Made by a program: the position numbers and the translations under genes. The notes under the pieces were generated by a model, which saw only the letters and a program-made list of their open reading frames with translations, was not told where the DNA came from and did no database searches. Below are positions 19,020 to 30,563 of a DNA stretch of 64,000 nucleotides, one piece after another (positions within the stretch are counted from its first letter, which is position 1; every line of letters begins with the position of its first letter). Origin of the DNA: Apoderus coryli. Taxonomy: Eukaryota > Arthropoda > Insecta > Coleoptera > Attelabidae. Where the stretch lies: assembly GCA_911728435.2 (NCBI GenBank), contig OU452211.1, forward strand, positions 13,684,428 through 13,748,427, read 5' to 3'.

Positions 19020-19291
19020 ATGTAGTATTCACAAAATATATTTTTAATAAAAATAAAAAAAAAAGAAAACAAATGTTGAACGAATAAATAAAAATATTTA
19101 AATAAAATTACAAACATTATGTATACAATTTTCTTAAGTTTATTATAATATTTAGTATTTAAATATATTACATTAAAATTAAATAAATACATGTATTACT
19201 ATAAAATTTAATCTAATTACTAATCTAACTATTATTCTAAATCTAACTACAAATGCACCATACTATTGCTAATTAAACACTCATTACACAC
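18951..19291. other. Low-complexity (AT)n and poly-A gap
   Basis: An (AT)10 run and about 34 consecutive A occur at 18961-19016, then AT-rich sequence with no open frame of interest. It separates the convergent ends of the integrase gene and the Cys-rich gene and may hold their polyadenylation signals. Confidence 0.5.
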
Positions 19292-19964
19292 TCAGCTATT
19301 ATGTTTTGGTGTGCAAGTTAAACAAATGTTTATATCACGAGAAGTCCACAATCTCGAATCACAAACGTCACAAAAAGCCCTATGTCTAAGCGGATACTGC
19401 TCGATATGCATGTCGTAGTGAATATGTTTTGCATACCGCCGCCACATCCCAGCAGGATCATCTGTATCAGTATATTCTGCTAGATACACCTGATAACATT
19501 CGTAACACATGTTGAAAGATCTAATTGGAGGATATGTAGCTTCATTAAATCCATTTTTCGTAAATATTTTTGTGTAGGAATAGCTCCTACAACTTCGAAG
19601 ATTGTTCGTACTAGGTGTCAGAACTTTCTCACGACACTCCAACACTACATTATGCTCGTCTACAATACCCTCGTCAGTGTCACTATCCACGACTTCTTCA
19701 TCAACAGGGTTGGGGTTATTTTCAATACCACCCTCCTGAGGATTGACATCATCATCATCACTATCGCTTGTTTCGGACTATAACAACAAAATTTTCAAAC
19801 TTATTAGTGATATGATAATTATTACTAGACAAAAACAAAAAAAAAAAAAAAAACACACATTTGAGAACCGTAATGTGCGAAAATAAATTGTATTTACTTA
19901 CATGTAAAAGCATTGTTTCCCATGCACAAATTCTAGTCAATCTGCGAATATGTTTCGAATTCAT
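19292..19964 (-). CDS. Cys-rich Polinton protein, two exons (182 aa)
   Basis: Exon 1 is 19902-19964 (ATG, 21 codons) and ends at a GTAAGT donor. Exon 2 is 19292-19777, starting after a TTATAG acceptor. The 124-bp intron joins them in phase 0, and exon 2 is open exactly back to the acceptor. The product has a short basic N-terminus, an acidic Ser/Asp/Glu-rich stretch and a C-terminal domain with three CxxC pairs (CYECY, CDVCD, CLTC), suggesting bound zinc. I do not recognise the family. A zinc protein in this position could be regulatory. Unspliced, exon 2 would lack any ATG before the acidic segment, which favours the spliced model. Confidence 0.6.
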
Positions 19965-20493
19965 TTCAAATTATTTTTTTTTTAATTCTATACACACTGT
20001 GCTAAACTTAAGTTGAAATTTTCAAGTTGTTAATATTAGCAAAAACATGTAACTGACCACAAATATATTTGAAATACGACACTAGAATTGTAAAAAATAC
20101 GCCCACATATCGACATAAAGAGCCTAGAAAAACATGAAAGAAAAAAATGAAGGAGCAGAAACACGTCATTGGTTGGATGTAGAATATAATAAAATAAATG
20201 TAAATATCCCTACCATCGTGTTGTCGGAATTATCGAATTCGGGGAAAGAGATTGGTTGTGAGAAATGACAAAGCTTTTAAGATTCTAAAAAACAAAAACC
20301 CACCCCCCTGTGGCTTTGAAAATCGTATTTATATCAACACAAAGACCTACTATTCAACATAATATTGAGTCTATTGTTTAAGTAAACCATATTTTACATT
20401 ATTAGTTATTCAGTATTAAAAACGTATCTATTTTAATAGATATATTTTCCAATTTTTTTTTTTCAAAAGTTTTGCAACTACAGAAATTAAATT
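19965..20493. other. Polinton intergenic region, divergent promoters likely
   Basis: The genes on both sides point away from this 529-bp gap, so it should hold two promoters. I see no open frame or clear TATA element that I would assign with confidence. Confidence 0.4.
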
Positions 20494-21183
20494 ATGTATT
20501 GTGAATTGAGTGATTTAGAAATAAACGCGGTGTTAGATGATATTCTGAAAGATACACCTACGACTTCATCTTCATCAGTCGACATTGAGCTAATACAACC
20601 TCAAGTTGTTGAAAAGAAAAAAGTCAGTGTAAATCGTAAAATTGCTCCAAGACCGTCAAGCAGTCGCCAAAAGAAACACAATACAACACAGAATCCCCCG
20701 AATCTACGAATATTGCAGGATGTGCAAGTAATAGCACCAATACCGATCCCTCATCCGCTGAGTCATTCGAACCCCATTCAGCACACACAACAATCATATG
20801 GGAAAAAAATGAAATTGTTGGAGCCCATTGAAGTAGAGGATACGTGTTCACAAAGTTTTCGCAATAACATGGGTATGTTTAAAAAAATGATTATAGACCT
20901 AAACAAAAAGCACTCAGATGTAATGATGGAGCTAGTTGAGGAAGAAAACAAAATATCTTCAATAACAACGGAATTGGAGGCATTAAACAAGGAGTCAGCA
21001 GCTTTAGAGGCCCAATTTCGAGCTAGTCAGCAAAAAGTGCGTTCTAAATCAGAGCTGTTGGAGGATGTGCGGGGTAATGTTGAAAAACTGCGTTATAATG
21101 CACATCAATTGGAGCTTCGCGATTTGGAAATGGTTGCTGTTTGGGATACTCGCACCATTGCATCGAGGGGGGTCAATAATTAG
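20494..21183 (+). CDS. Polinton coiled-coil protein (229 aa)
   Basis: The N-terminus starts MYCELSDLEINAVLDDILKD, an acidic helix. Residues 25-100 are Pro/Ser/Gln-rich and probably disordered. Residues about 120-215 form a clear coiled coil with regular Leu/Ile spacing (EEENKISSITTELEALNKES onward). I do not recognise a family; Polintons of other animals also encode coiled-coil proteins of unknown role. The frame is intact. The gap to the polymerase (21184-21645) is AT-rich and empty apart from poly-T/poly-A runs. Confidence 0.6.
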   Translation: MYCELSDLEINAVLDDILKDTPTTSSSSVDIELIQPQVVEKKKVSVNRKIAPRPSSSRQKKHNTTQNPPNLRILQDVQVIAPIPIPHPLSHSNPIQHTQQSYGKKMKLLEPIEVEDTCSQSFRNNMGMFKKMIIDLNKKHSDVMMELVEEENKISSITTELEALNKESAALEAQFRASQQKVRSKSELLEDVRGNVEKLRYNAHQLELRDLEMVAVWDTRTIASRGVNN

Positions 21184-21645
21184 ATTATTTCAAGTTTTTA
21201 TTTTTTTTATTTTTTATGTATTCTTTTTATTTTTATTTTGAATAAATATAATGTGTACACGTTTATATAGTTAAATAATTCGTTTTTTTCTTTAAAATAA
21301 ATTATCGATATTAATTGGTAGTATCTTTTCAATATTATCTATTACATGTGTGGAACTATACATTATTTAGAGCAATCAATAAAAAAAACTATATATTGCA
21401 TAATACAGCACAAAAAAAAAAATCAATAAAGTCAGTCTGTATGTTCGAGTGTGTTCTTTCACGAGTTCCACACATAGATAAAATTTATTACTACAAATAT
21501 ATTTTTGTTTTTTTTTTTTTTTGAATTCCCCACCACAAACATTATTCCACTATATTAATGAGGAATACTTTTGAAAATTCATTATTTTTACTCAAAAGTT
21601 CATAGCGTGCGTTGTAGAACAACTGTTTTAATTTCGAAAAAAAAA

Positions 21646-24600
21646 ATGTATTTATGCAACGGTTGCAATATGGAATTCACTCATATGTCGAATTTAAATA
21701 GGCATATGAGACAATCATGTAAACACACATTAAATATTGAAAATAGTGTGAAAAGACAAAAGCTTAATAGTGAAAAAGATGTAAAAATTATGTGTTCGTC
21801 ATGTGAAATCGAAATAGATTCAAATAAAATTAGCGGGCATTATAGAAGTATGTTGCATAAAAGAAATGCGGATTGTACAACAGTATCGGACAATGTTAAA
21901 ATTGTGTATACAGCCTTTAAAGATAGAATTACAACTTTTCGAGTGACACCGCTAAATAAATATGGGGACTATAGCGCGTTTTTTAGTGAATTAAAACCCA
22001 TAATTTTAAAGTTAATTTCCGATGCGTTAAACACACACACAGTCGTTAAAGTTAATTTAGAAGTTTTTAGTATATATAGTCTGTCAATTCAAGAAACTAT
22101 TGAAACTAAATCATTTATTACACATAATAAAATTATTGATTTTGGAAGTGATGTTAGTGAAATATATGATTCTTTTATTGAAACTCTTAAAACTAAATCC
22201 GAGGAGTTTTTAGAAAGAGACTCTGGTAAGTTTTCATTGATTATATCTAAGTCACGTTTTATTTATTTTATTTTTTTTTCCACATATTTCCAGGATGGAC
22301 GCTCGTGGAAAATCTGTTTATTGAAGCAAACATTAATAAATACAAACCAATTCGAGGGTCGTCATTTATTAAATTACCGAAATATATTCAAAATAAAAAA
22401 GCTGTGATTAACGTACAAAATGACGATCAGCATTGCTTCATATGGTCAATTTTAGCCGCATTGTACCCCACATCACAAAATTCTCAATACACGACATCAT
22501 ATCCACATTACAGCGGAGTTCTTAATTTATTAGGTTTAGATTTCCCCATGAAATTAAAGGACATTACTAAATTCGAAAATCTTAATAATATTTCAATAAA
22601 TGTTTATGGTTTAGAGAGAGTAATCAACAATAATAAAATGGAATACGATATTGTCGGCCCATTGAGGTTTGCTTCTAGGAGATTTTTCCACCATATTAAT
22701 TTGTTACTTATTAGTGATGATGCTAATGAACGTTATCATTACTGTTGGATAAAAAATCTTTCGAGATTGATATCGAAACAAGTATCATCTCATCAACACG
22801 GAATTAATTTATGTGACGGATGTTTATCATTTTTTAGCTCAAATGAATTATTAAAATCGCATCAAATGTATGATTGCAATCATATTAGTGTATGCACACC
22901 GTCGAAAAATTTGAAAATCGATAAGTTTGGTAAAAGCGTACCGGAAAATATATTAAAATTCGAAAATTTTGAGAAGCAATTACCCGTACCATTCATAGTT
23001 TATGCCGATTTCGAATCAATATTAAAACCAATCACAACGTGTGAACCTAATCCAAAAAAGTCATATATGCAGCAGACTTTCAAACATGAGCCATACGCCT
23101 TTTCATACTACATTAAATGTCGTCATGATGATTCCAAATCTAAATTGGTATTATATCGCGGAGAAAATGCTGCTGAAGAATTTGTAAATAGATTGGAGAC
23201 CGATTTAAAAGTAATTTATAATCGCTATTTAAGCGTAGTTGTACCAATGTTACCTTTGAATGGCGATGAAATGTTGGAATTCCAGAATGCTAAGATATGT
23301 GCCATATGTAATAGAGAATTTGTAGATACTGATATAAAAGTAATGGATCATGATCATATCACAGGGGTTAAACGATCTGGAGCCGCACATTCAATTTGTA
23401 ATTTAAATTTTAAAATACAGCATTATATTCCAATAGTCTTTCATAATATGTCATACGATAGTCATCTTTTCATTAAACAATTGGTCGATAACGATAGTAA
23501 ATTAGATGTTATCGCACAGACTAAGGAGAAGTATATGTTGATAACAAAACGAGTTCCTATGAATTCATACATTGATAAAAATGGACATTGTAAAACAAGA
23601 TACATGCAAATGCGATTTATTGATAGTTTTAATTTCCTACAATCATCATTACAAAACCTTAGTGATAGTTTACACACTGATCAGTTTAATGCCACACGTA
23701 AATATTTTGGGAGAACTGAAAAATTTAAATTAATGAGACAAAAAGGTGTGTTCCCATATAATTTTTTAGATGATTTGCAAAAATTAAACACCCCATATTT
23801 ACCAACAAAAGACGATTTTTTTGATAAGTTAAATGATGAAGCGGTTAGCGAAGTTGATTATAATAGAGCGCAAGAAGTGTGGAAAATATTTGAATGTGAA
23901 ACCCTAGGACAATATGCAGATATATATTTACAATCTGATGTACTCTTACTATGTGACGTATTTGAAAGCTTTAGAGACAAAAGCTTAGAGACATATCAAT
24001 TAGATCCTGGTCACTATATAAGTTTACCATCATTAAGCTGGGACAGTATGCTCCGTTTAACTAAAATTGAACTTGAATTATTGACCGACATAGACATGAT
24101 ACATTTTTTCAAGGCAGGTATTCGCGGCGGAATTAGCCAGTGTTCTGATAGAATGCATGTGGCAAATAATCCATTAATACCTGGTTTTGATGAAAGCAAA
24201 CCAGAGAGTTATATTATGTATTTGGATGCAACCAATTTGTATGGTCATTCGATGTCACAATCACTACCTGAAAACGACTTTTCTTGGCTATCGAAAGAGG
24301 AAATTAGCGAATTAGAGTTGTTAAATATAGCCGAACATAATCGACGCGGTTTCATATACGAGGTTGACGTTGAATATCCCACATATCTCCACGACGAACA
24401 TTCGGATTTGCCGTTCCTAGTTGAAAGTCTAATACCACCTCTTTCTAAAAGCGTTACGCCCAAGTTAATCCCAAATTTACTCAATAAAGAGAAATATGTT
24501 GTGCATTATCGTACGTTGCAACAGGCTGTGAGACATGGTTTAATAATAAAAAATATTCACAGAGTTTTGGGTTTTAATCAATCTCGCTGGTTGAAAAAAT

Positions 24601-25511
24601 ATATTGATTTAAATACATCGTTGCGTAATAAAACATCTAATAAATTTGAAAAATCGTTTTATAAAATTTTAAATAATTCGATTTACGGAAAATCCGTCGA
24701 GAATGTAGATAATAGAAAAGATATTAAATTAGTAACGAGTTGGGAAAATAAAGGGAAACATTTAGGAGCTCGCGCATTGATTGCGAAACCACATTACAAA
24801 ACATCTTCGATTTTTACGGAAAACCTGGTAGCAATTCACATGGGCAAATTAAAGATTTTATATGATAAACCAATATATCTAGGATTTTCTATATTAGATC
24901 TATCCAAAACGGTTGTGTATGGTTTCTTCTACGACGTCTTAAAAAAAAATTTTGGTGAGAAAATTAATTTATTATATACCGACACAGACTCTCTTGTATT
25001 CAAAGCGGAAGAAAACTTTTACGATTTCATGAAAGAGAATACACACCATTTCGATACATCCAATTATAATACACAAAACTCTTTAAATATGCCAGTCACA
25101 GAATCAATCATAGGGAGATTTAAAGATGAATATCCCAATGACCCAATCCTATCTTTTTTCGGAACTGGGGCTAAAGCATACTGTATTAAAACTCAGAACA
25201 CGGAATTGAAACGAGCGAAAGGGGTTAAAAAATCTATTGTAAATAAAACATTGTCTATTGAAGACTATAATAAAATAGTCACCACAGGTGGGTATATATT
25301 TCGCAAAATGAATTCATTTAAGAGTACGTTACACGATGTATATACCGAAACCACAAACAAAATTGCGTTATCACATAAAGATGATAAAAGATTTTTAATT
25401 CCGAATAGCACAAAATCAATTCCGTGGGGGCATAAAGATATAGCTTTTTATAGTATAAATCCAGAAGAGAGATTAAAAATATTATTAAATATGGTGGAAG
25501 AAATGTCTTGA
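21646..25511 (+). CDS. Protein-primed DNA polymerase B, spliced (about 1265 aa)
   Basis: Exon 1 is 21646-22225 and exon 2 is 22294-25511. The 68-bp intron has a GTAAGT donor and a pyrimidine-rich CAG acceptor and restores one frame. Exon 1 begins with a C2H2 zinc finger (CNGC, then HMRQSCKH). Exonuclease motifs are YADFES (about residue 432), NMSYDSHLF (about 581) and YADIYLQSD (about 735). An HNH-like DHDHITG segment lies near 546. Polymerase motifs follow: A, YLDATNLYG (Asp about 838); B, KILNNSIYGKSVEN (about 984-997); C, YTDTDS (Asp about 1090 and 1092). All catalytic residues are present. This enzyme replicates the linear genome from a terminal protein primer, as known for the family. 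I chose the ATG at 21646 because the frame upstream has none. Confidence 0.92.
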
Positions 25512-26559
25512 TTAGTTCATAATTAGTTTTATTTTTCAATTCTAATTTAATTATATGTGTATGTATGTATATATTATAAATTAAACCATTTTAACACATT
25601 TACTATTTAGTTTAAAGTAATTTTAAGAGATGTTTGAATAATCAATATTTATGTCTACTAATTTGTATGTGTATTTATTAACAATATCTGACGTTGTGTT
25701 TTATACTTAACTAATATTATGTTATTTCATTTTTTTTTTCATTAATGTTTTCATAATAAATTTTAATAATGAATTTTAGATAAAATAGTGTCTGTTAGTA
25801 ACTATGTATTTATTAGCATTTAGCAATAGTTGATTGTTTTTTTTTTTTTTTTTTTTAATTTATGTTTTCGATTTCAATTATGTGAATAAATTGTTTCATT
25901 TTATTTGAATTTACCTCTCATTATTTGCGTCATAATACAAACAAAAATCAATAAATCTGACGTATATTACCCACTAGGTACCTATATCTCTATACGAAAA
26001 AACGATTTCTTCAAACATTCACCCAACAGATGGCTCTAAAAATAATTTCCAAGAAAAAAACGGGTACTTCTAATACTTCACACCACATCTGATATAATCT
26101 AGGTAGATGGCACATAAAAAATAAATTTATTGATTTGTTTTGCGAATATTTTTTTTTTTTTGAAGGGAACATTTTTCGAATGATGGACACATTTTAAGTA
26201 TACATTAACCCCAACAGATGGCTCTAAAATGTTTTTTTAAAATGATATAGGTACTATCATGAAGATGGAGATATATATTCTATTTGATAATTGGTAGTTT
26301 TGATAGCATTAAATACAAGTTCAATTATTTTTCATTATATGTGTTTTTATTTTTGTTATATATTTTTACTCAATACAATTAAATCATAATTATGATTTAT
26401 TTATTATAGTTAATTATTATTATCCATTTACAAAAATACAATAAGCAATACATATACGATAATATGACATATGAGAGGAGTCATGTAAACCTAAATACAT
26501 TAAAAAAAGACTAAATTAAAACTAAAACTATTCAATTATAGTTATGATTAAATATTCCA
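25512..26559. other. Polinton gene-free stretch
   Basis: About 1 kb of AT-rich DNA between convergent genes. The motif CCAACAGATGGCTCTAAAA occurs twice (about 26026 and 26210). No open frame or RNA gene seen. Confidence 0.6.
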
Positions 26560-26901
26560 CTATGCATTTATATCAAACATAAATAATGATTGTAGTCTAT
26601 TGCCAGCACAATTTCGTTGTCCTAAGTAACTCAAAATATACTTTTCTGATTGACACATCTCCTCCAGAATATGATCACTCAATTGTTCCACACAGCGTTT
26701 TGGTAGCCATACTTTTACCCAAGAATTCTCAATATCATCAAAAATAATCGCTGAGATCGCCTGACCGTATTTTGTCTGCGACTTTGAAATTTTCTTCATT
26801 GGGTAACGTTTATTTATCTCCAACGATGTCAACATTTTCACTGGAGTTTGGTTATTTAGTAATGCATTTATACTATCCAAATCAGATCTTGCTAGCGCCA
26901 T
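26560..26901 (-). CDS. Small conserved Polinton protein, possible OB-fold (113 aa)
   Basis: The rightmost gene, reading away from the right repeat. Its pattern, a short helix, LEINKRYPMKKIS, then TKYGQAISAIIFD and KVWLPKRCVEQL, resembles small proteins in insect Polintons that I associate with a beta-barrel (OB-like), possibly single-strand DNA binding, fold. The ATG is clear and the frame complete. Function is inference: similar proteins of linear protein-primed genomes coat displaced strands, and its place near the replication origin at the tip would suit that. Confidence 0.6.
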   Translation of the reverse strand: MALARSDLDSINALLNNQTPVKMLTSLEINKRYPMKKISKSQTKYGQAISAIIFDDIENSWVKVWLPKRCVEQLSDHILEEMCQSEKYILSYLGQRNCAGNRLQSLFMFDINA

Positions 26902-27136
26902 TTTAATTATGTGAATAAAAAAAATTTATATCACTTAATATTATTAAACAAATTAAAATAGTTGATAATCTAAGATTTGCTTCTAACTTGAGAATAATCA
27001 AGAGAAATCCACACACTCTTTTATATACCAACGTATTCATTCACCTATGTTATTGAAAAAAAGAAGGAATCACATTAGCAACCCTCTCTTTCTTCTTTAT
27101 ATAGTTGTCACACACGCACACGCATACGTATATATT

Positions 27137-27351
27137 AGCCGTTTCTAGATCTCTCATCTTTATTCATGATTTGTTTGATACACCCATTGGCTTACGTAAT
27201 GGACGGGTTTCTCAAATGATTAGGGGAAAGGGTTGCTTTTGACATATGTACATATAAGCCGATCTTGGAATAGTCCCCCCACTCTTGTTTGTCACGTACG
27301 TGACAAACAAGAGTGGGGGGACTATTCCAAAATCGGCTAATACACTCTACT
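27137..27351 (-). repeat. Polinton right terminal inverted repeat
   Basis: Inverted counterpart of 9733-9947, ending GGCTAATACACTCTACT, with its own 66-bp palindrome at 27265-27330. Between 26902 and 27136 there is no gene. Confidence 0.95.
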
Positions 27352-27357
27352 CACTAG
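27352..27357. repeat. Polinton target site duplication, right
   Basis: CACTAG, identical to 9727-9732. Confidence 0.9.
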
Positions 27358-27425
27358 GACTATCGTAATACCTCCTGAGTTATTTCGGAGATATTTTCTC
27401 ATCTTCTATTTCTTTTTATATTATA

Positions 27426-28723
27426 TCGGGTCCGCCATCTAACTTTTTTTTTTCAACTAGTGCTTATTTCGTGAAGGGTAACACTTAGCTCTTGTCTGAT
27501 TTGACAGATAATTAGTTTTATCCTTCCGCTGAACGAATATGGTTGTGTATACGCTTGAACAACGCTGGGAAATATTGCGACATTACTTTGAAAATCATGG
27601 TAATGTTGCAGAATGTGTGCGAAAATTGCGTAGGGATTTTGGAAGAAGAGAAGCACCGTGAGCTCCGTATGTTCGTTATCTCGTGAAAAAAGTGAAAGAA
27701 ACTGGCATCCTCATCGATAAACCAAAGCGTGAAAAGCCAAAAACAGTGCGTACACCCGAGAATATTGCCGCTGTGGCAGAAAGTGTGCGTGAAGCGCCAT
27801 CAACATCAATTAACCGTCGGTCTCAACAATTGAACATTTCGGAGACATCATTGAGACGAATTTTGCATAAAGACCTTGGTATGACGCCATACAAAGTCCA
27901 ATTGGTTCAGGAGTTGAAGCCAACTGACCATCCAATGGGTTTTCGCTTCGCTCAGTGGGCCTGCGATCGACTTACAGAAGATGCTGATTTTGCCAAAAAA
28001 ATCATCTTTTCAGATGAAGCTCATTTTGATCTTAGCGGGTATGTAAACAAGCAAAATTCTCGCATTTGGGGCACAGAAAACCTGCACGCATACATTGAAA
28101 AGCCGATGCACCCAAAACGAGTCACTGTTTGGTGCCGATTTTGGCATAATTGGGCCATTTTTCTTCGAAAATGAGCAAGGAGTGGCCGTTACAGTCAATG
28201 GCGATCGTTATCGGGCCATGTTGAACGAATTTTTGTTCACAAAAATTGAAGAGGAGGATTTTGGCAACATTTGGTTTCAACAGGACGGCGCTACGTGCCA
28301 CACAGCCGCAGCTACACTCGATGTTTTGCGCCCTGTTTTTGAAGATTGCATTATCAGCCGCAGAGCTGATGTCGTTTGGCCACCTCGGAGCTGCGATTTG
28401 ACACCGTTGGACTATTATTTGTGGGGTGCCGTCAAAGATAAGTGTTACGCCGACAAGCCAGAGATAATTGACGCTTTAAAGGACAATATTCGTGAAGCCA
28501 TTGGTGAAATACAGTTGCACACAATCGATAATGTGCTTAACAATTGGACCGATCGTGTAGGCTACTGCATGGCCAGCCGAGGCAGCCATTGGAATGAAAT
28601 TATTTGTCATTATTAACCGGAAGGATTGTACTTTCAAATAAAGAAAGAAATTTGAGAAAATATTCAGCAGTTTTTCTTTTACAGCATTTTCAAAAAAAAA
28701 AAAAAGTTATCTGGCAGACCCAA
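27426..28723 (+). mobile_element. Mariner/Tc1-like transposon, 1.3 kb, with TA duplication
   Basis: TA dinucleotides (27424-27425 and 28724-28725) flank inverted ends TCGGGTCCGCCA and its near-complement TGGCAGACCCAA, each followed by a T or A run. The single gene inside is broken. It inserted only 70 bp from the Polinton's right end. Confidence 0.85.
27539..28616 (+). pseudogene. Mariner/Tc1-like transposase pseudogene
   Basis: The ATG at 27539 opens a helix-turn-helix region (LEQRWEILRHYFENHGNVAE). A TGA at 27662 interrupts it and a frameshift occurs near 28130. The three catalytic Asp regions remain: FSDEAHFDLSG, WFQQDGATCH and SCDLTPLDYYLWG, with 36 residues between the second and third Asp. 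The end (SHWNEIICHY) is complete. This is the IS630/Tc1/mariner superfamily, close to an abundant insect lineage. Two lesions make it inactive. Confidence 0.9.
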
Positions 28724-28751
28724 TACTAGTACTTACATTGTTTGTTGTTTC

Positions 28752-28920
28752 GTGGGTTCTAAAAGAAAATTATCACTTTTGGAACTTGAGGCTATGAGTC
28801 AAACAGAGTTTGATGCCATTCTGGATGATATACCGAGTGACTGCGACTCCATTGCATCGGATATCGAAAATGCTGGCGGACGAGATCACTATATTGATTT
28901 GGAGAATACCCCAATAGTTT
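28752..28920 (+). pseudogene. PiggyBac transposase, N-terminal fragment
   Basis: Residues LSLLELEAMSQTEFDAILDD followed by an acidic stretch are typical of the piggyBac N-terminus. The match stops at about 28920, where an unrelated non-LTR element begins. Two further pieces of a piggyBac transposase lie at 35520-35777 and 38305-38794 in the same orientation, so all three may once have been one gene. Confidence 0.6.
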
Positions 28921-30455
28921 TTCTTCTTCTTAAAGTGCCTATCCTCTGTGGATGTTGGCTATCACATTGGTCCAAATGACTCTAGTCACCGCCGCTCTGA
29001 ATAGTGCTGTTGACGTCATTCCGGTCCATGTTCGCAGATTTCGCAGCCATGATATTCGTCTGCGTCCTGCTGACCTTCGACCCTCTATTTTTCCCTGCAG
29101 GATAAGTTGAAGAAGGTGATATTTTTCACATTTCGCATGACATGCCCAAAGTATTCCATTTTTCTGCGTTTGACATTTGGTAGGAATTCTAGTTGTCGTG
29201 TCGTGTTGTCGTTCTTAGCATGCGGTGATAGCACCACATCTCAAACGCATCTATGCGTTTAGATGAGGCATCAGTAAGGGTCCACGCTTCTGCCCCGTAT
29301 AGAAGGGTTGAGAGTACATAGCATTTTAAAATTCTTATTCTGGTATGGATGTTGAGAGATAGGCTGCATAGTATGTTACGCATCTTGTTGAATGTACCTC
29401 TTGCTTTTTCGATTCGGCATCTTATTTCTCGAGAAATCTTGTTGAAGAGGTTGGTCAGCAGTCTCATCTGTTTGGTTTGAGTACTTCTCCATGAATTTGG
29501 TCTGGTCCAGGAGCTTTGTTGTTTTTTAGTCGTTTAATAGCTGATTCTACTTCCTCCTGTGTGATGATAGGTCCTTCTTCGCCGACTCTGACGGGCATAT
29601 TATCGATGTTTTCGTTTCCGAAAAGTTCCTCCATGTATTGCTTCCATCTTGTAAGCTTTTCGTCAGTCTCGGTAATAATGTAGTCATTCGAGTCCAAAAT
29701 TATTCCTGGACCCCGTCTTTGGTGTCTTCCTGTTGCTCCCTTTATTTTCTTATGGAGTGTTTTTGTTGTAAGATCTCGATTTCGACACATTTTTCTTGTA
29801 GCCAGCGTTCCTTGGCGTCTTTGATTGCTCTGAGGACTCTTCTATGTAGTTCCTTGTATTTTACATTGTCTCTGTTTCTGTGTTGTCTTCTTTCTTCCAT
29901 AAGTTCCAAGATAGAGTCTGTCATCCATTGTTGTCTTTTTACCGTCCTATCCGGTCCTAGCTTTTCTTTTGTTCTCCTCTCTCATTTCTCACTCCCAGCC
30001 CAAAACCACCAACCACATCCTCAACCTTTCCCTGTCCGATCTTAGCGTTCATGTCTCCCAACATCATATTAATTTCTTCCTTCTTTGTGTGTTTGAAAGC
30101 TGTTCATAGAACTCCTCTATTTCTTGTTCATTGCTTTCCGATGTCGGTGCATATGATTGTATAATGTTGAGGTCAAATGGCTTAGCCTTGATCTTGATCA
30201 GCGCGACCCTATTCGAAACAGGGATAAATCCTTTTACGGTCATGTTGGTTTGGCTATTAAGAATTATTGCTACTCCGTTTTTGTTTCTAGTGGTATTGTC
30301 TCCAGAGAAATATATGTGATATTCGTTTATGACGCAGTGGCCGGAATTTGGCTTCGACAAAAATGTTTCGCATGTAACCCGCATAAACCCTTTTGTGGAA
30401 CAGACAGGACCCAACGTTCCTGAAAACATAGGAACACCCAGCGACATATTCAGTT
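28921..30455 (-). mobile_element. Non-LTR retrotransposon relic with deleted reverse transcriptase
   Basis: Reading the minus strand from 30450: an AP-endonuclease part (NGVAIILNSQ, FDLNIIQSYAPTS), a linker (KERWLQEKCVEIE), the thumb-side start of RT (ITQEEVESAIKRLKNNKAPG), and then directly the post-RT region (LLYGAEAWTLTDA, IDAFEMWCYHRMLR). The catalytic FADD-containing part between 29464 and 29470 is missing. The 3' end has a TTC-rich tail near 28925. Several frameshifts are present. It is dead and sits where the piggyBac fragment stops. Confidence 0.8.
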
Positions 30456-30563
30456 ACTTGTTCCCAGATAGTTTCAATAATTACCCACTACTTCCTAGTG
30501 GTTAATACTAGTAACCATATCCTGAAGGATAAACCAGGATGTTTTCAGTTTCTTAATATATTT

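Larger units (their letters stand above)
9733..27351. mobile_element. Complete Maverick/Polinton (endogenous virus-like element), 17.6 kb
   Basis: The element is delimited by 215-bp inverted repeats beginning AGTAGAGTGTATTAGCC and by CACTAG duplications. It encodes the full Polinton set: protein-primed DNA polymerase B, retroviral-type integrase, adenain-like protease, FtsK/HerA-type packaging ATPase, double-jelly-roll major capsid and single-jelly-roll penton, plus a PLA2/pVI-like protein, a DUF8207-type protein, a fibre-like protein and several small proteins. Minus-strand morphogenesis genes (11683-15578) are packed head to tail, diverging from plus-strand ATPase and downstream genes. No disabling stops are seen in recognised genes. 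It lies in a 36-kb intron of the auxilin-like gene. Confidence 0.95.

Noticed and set aside
20624..20990. Minus-strand frames opposite the coiled-coil gene
   Set aside because: Shadows of the Polinton gene at 20494-21183 with no domain or codon pattern.
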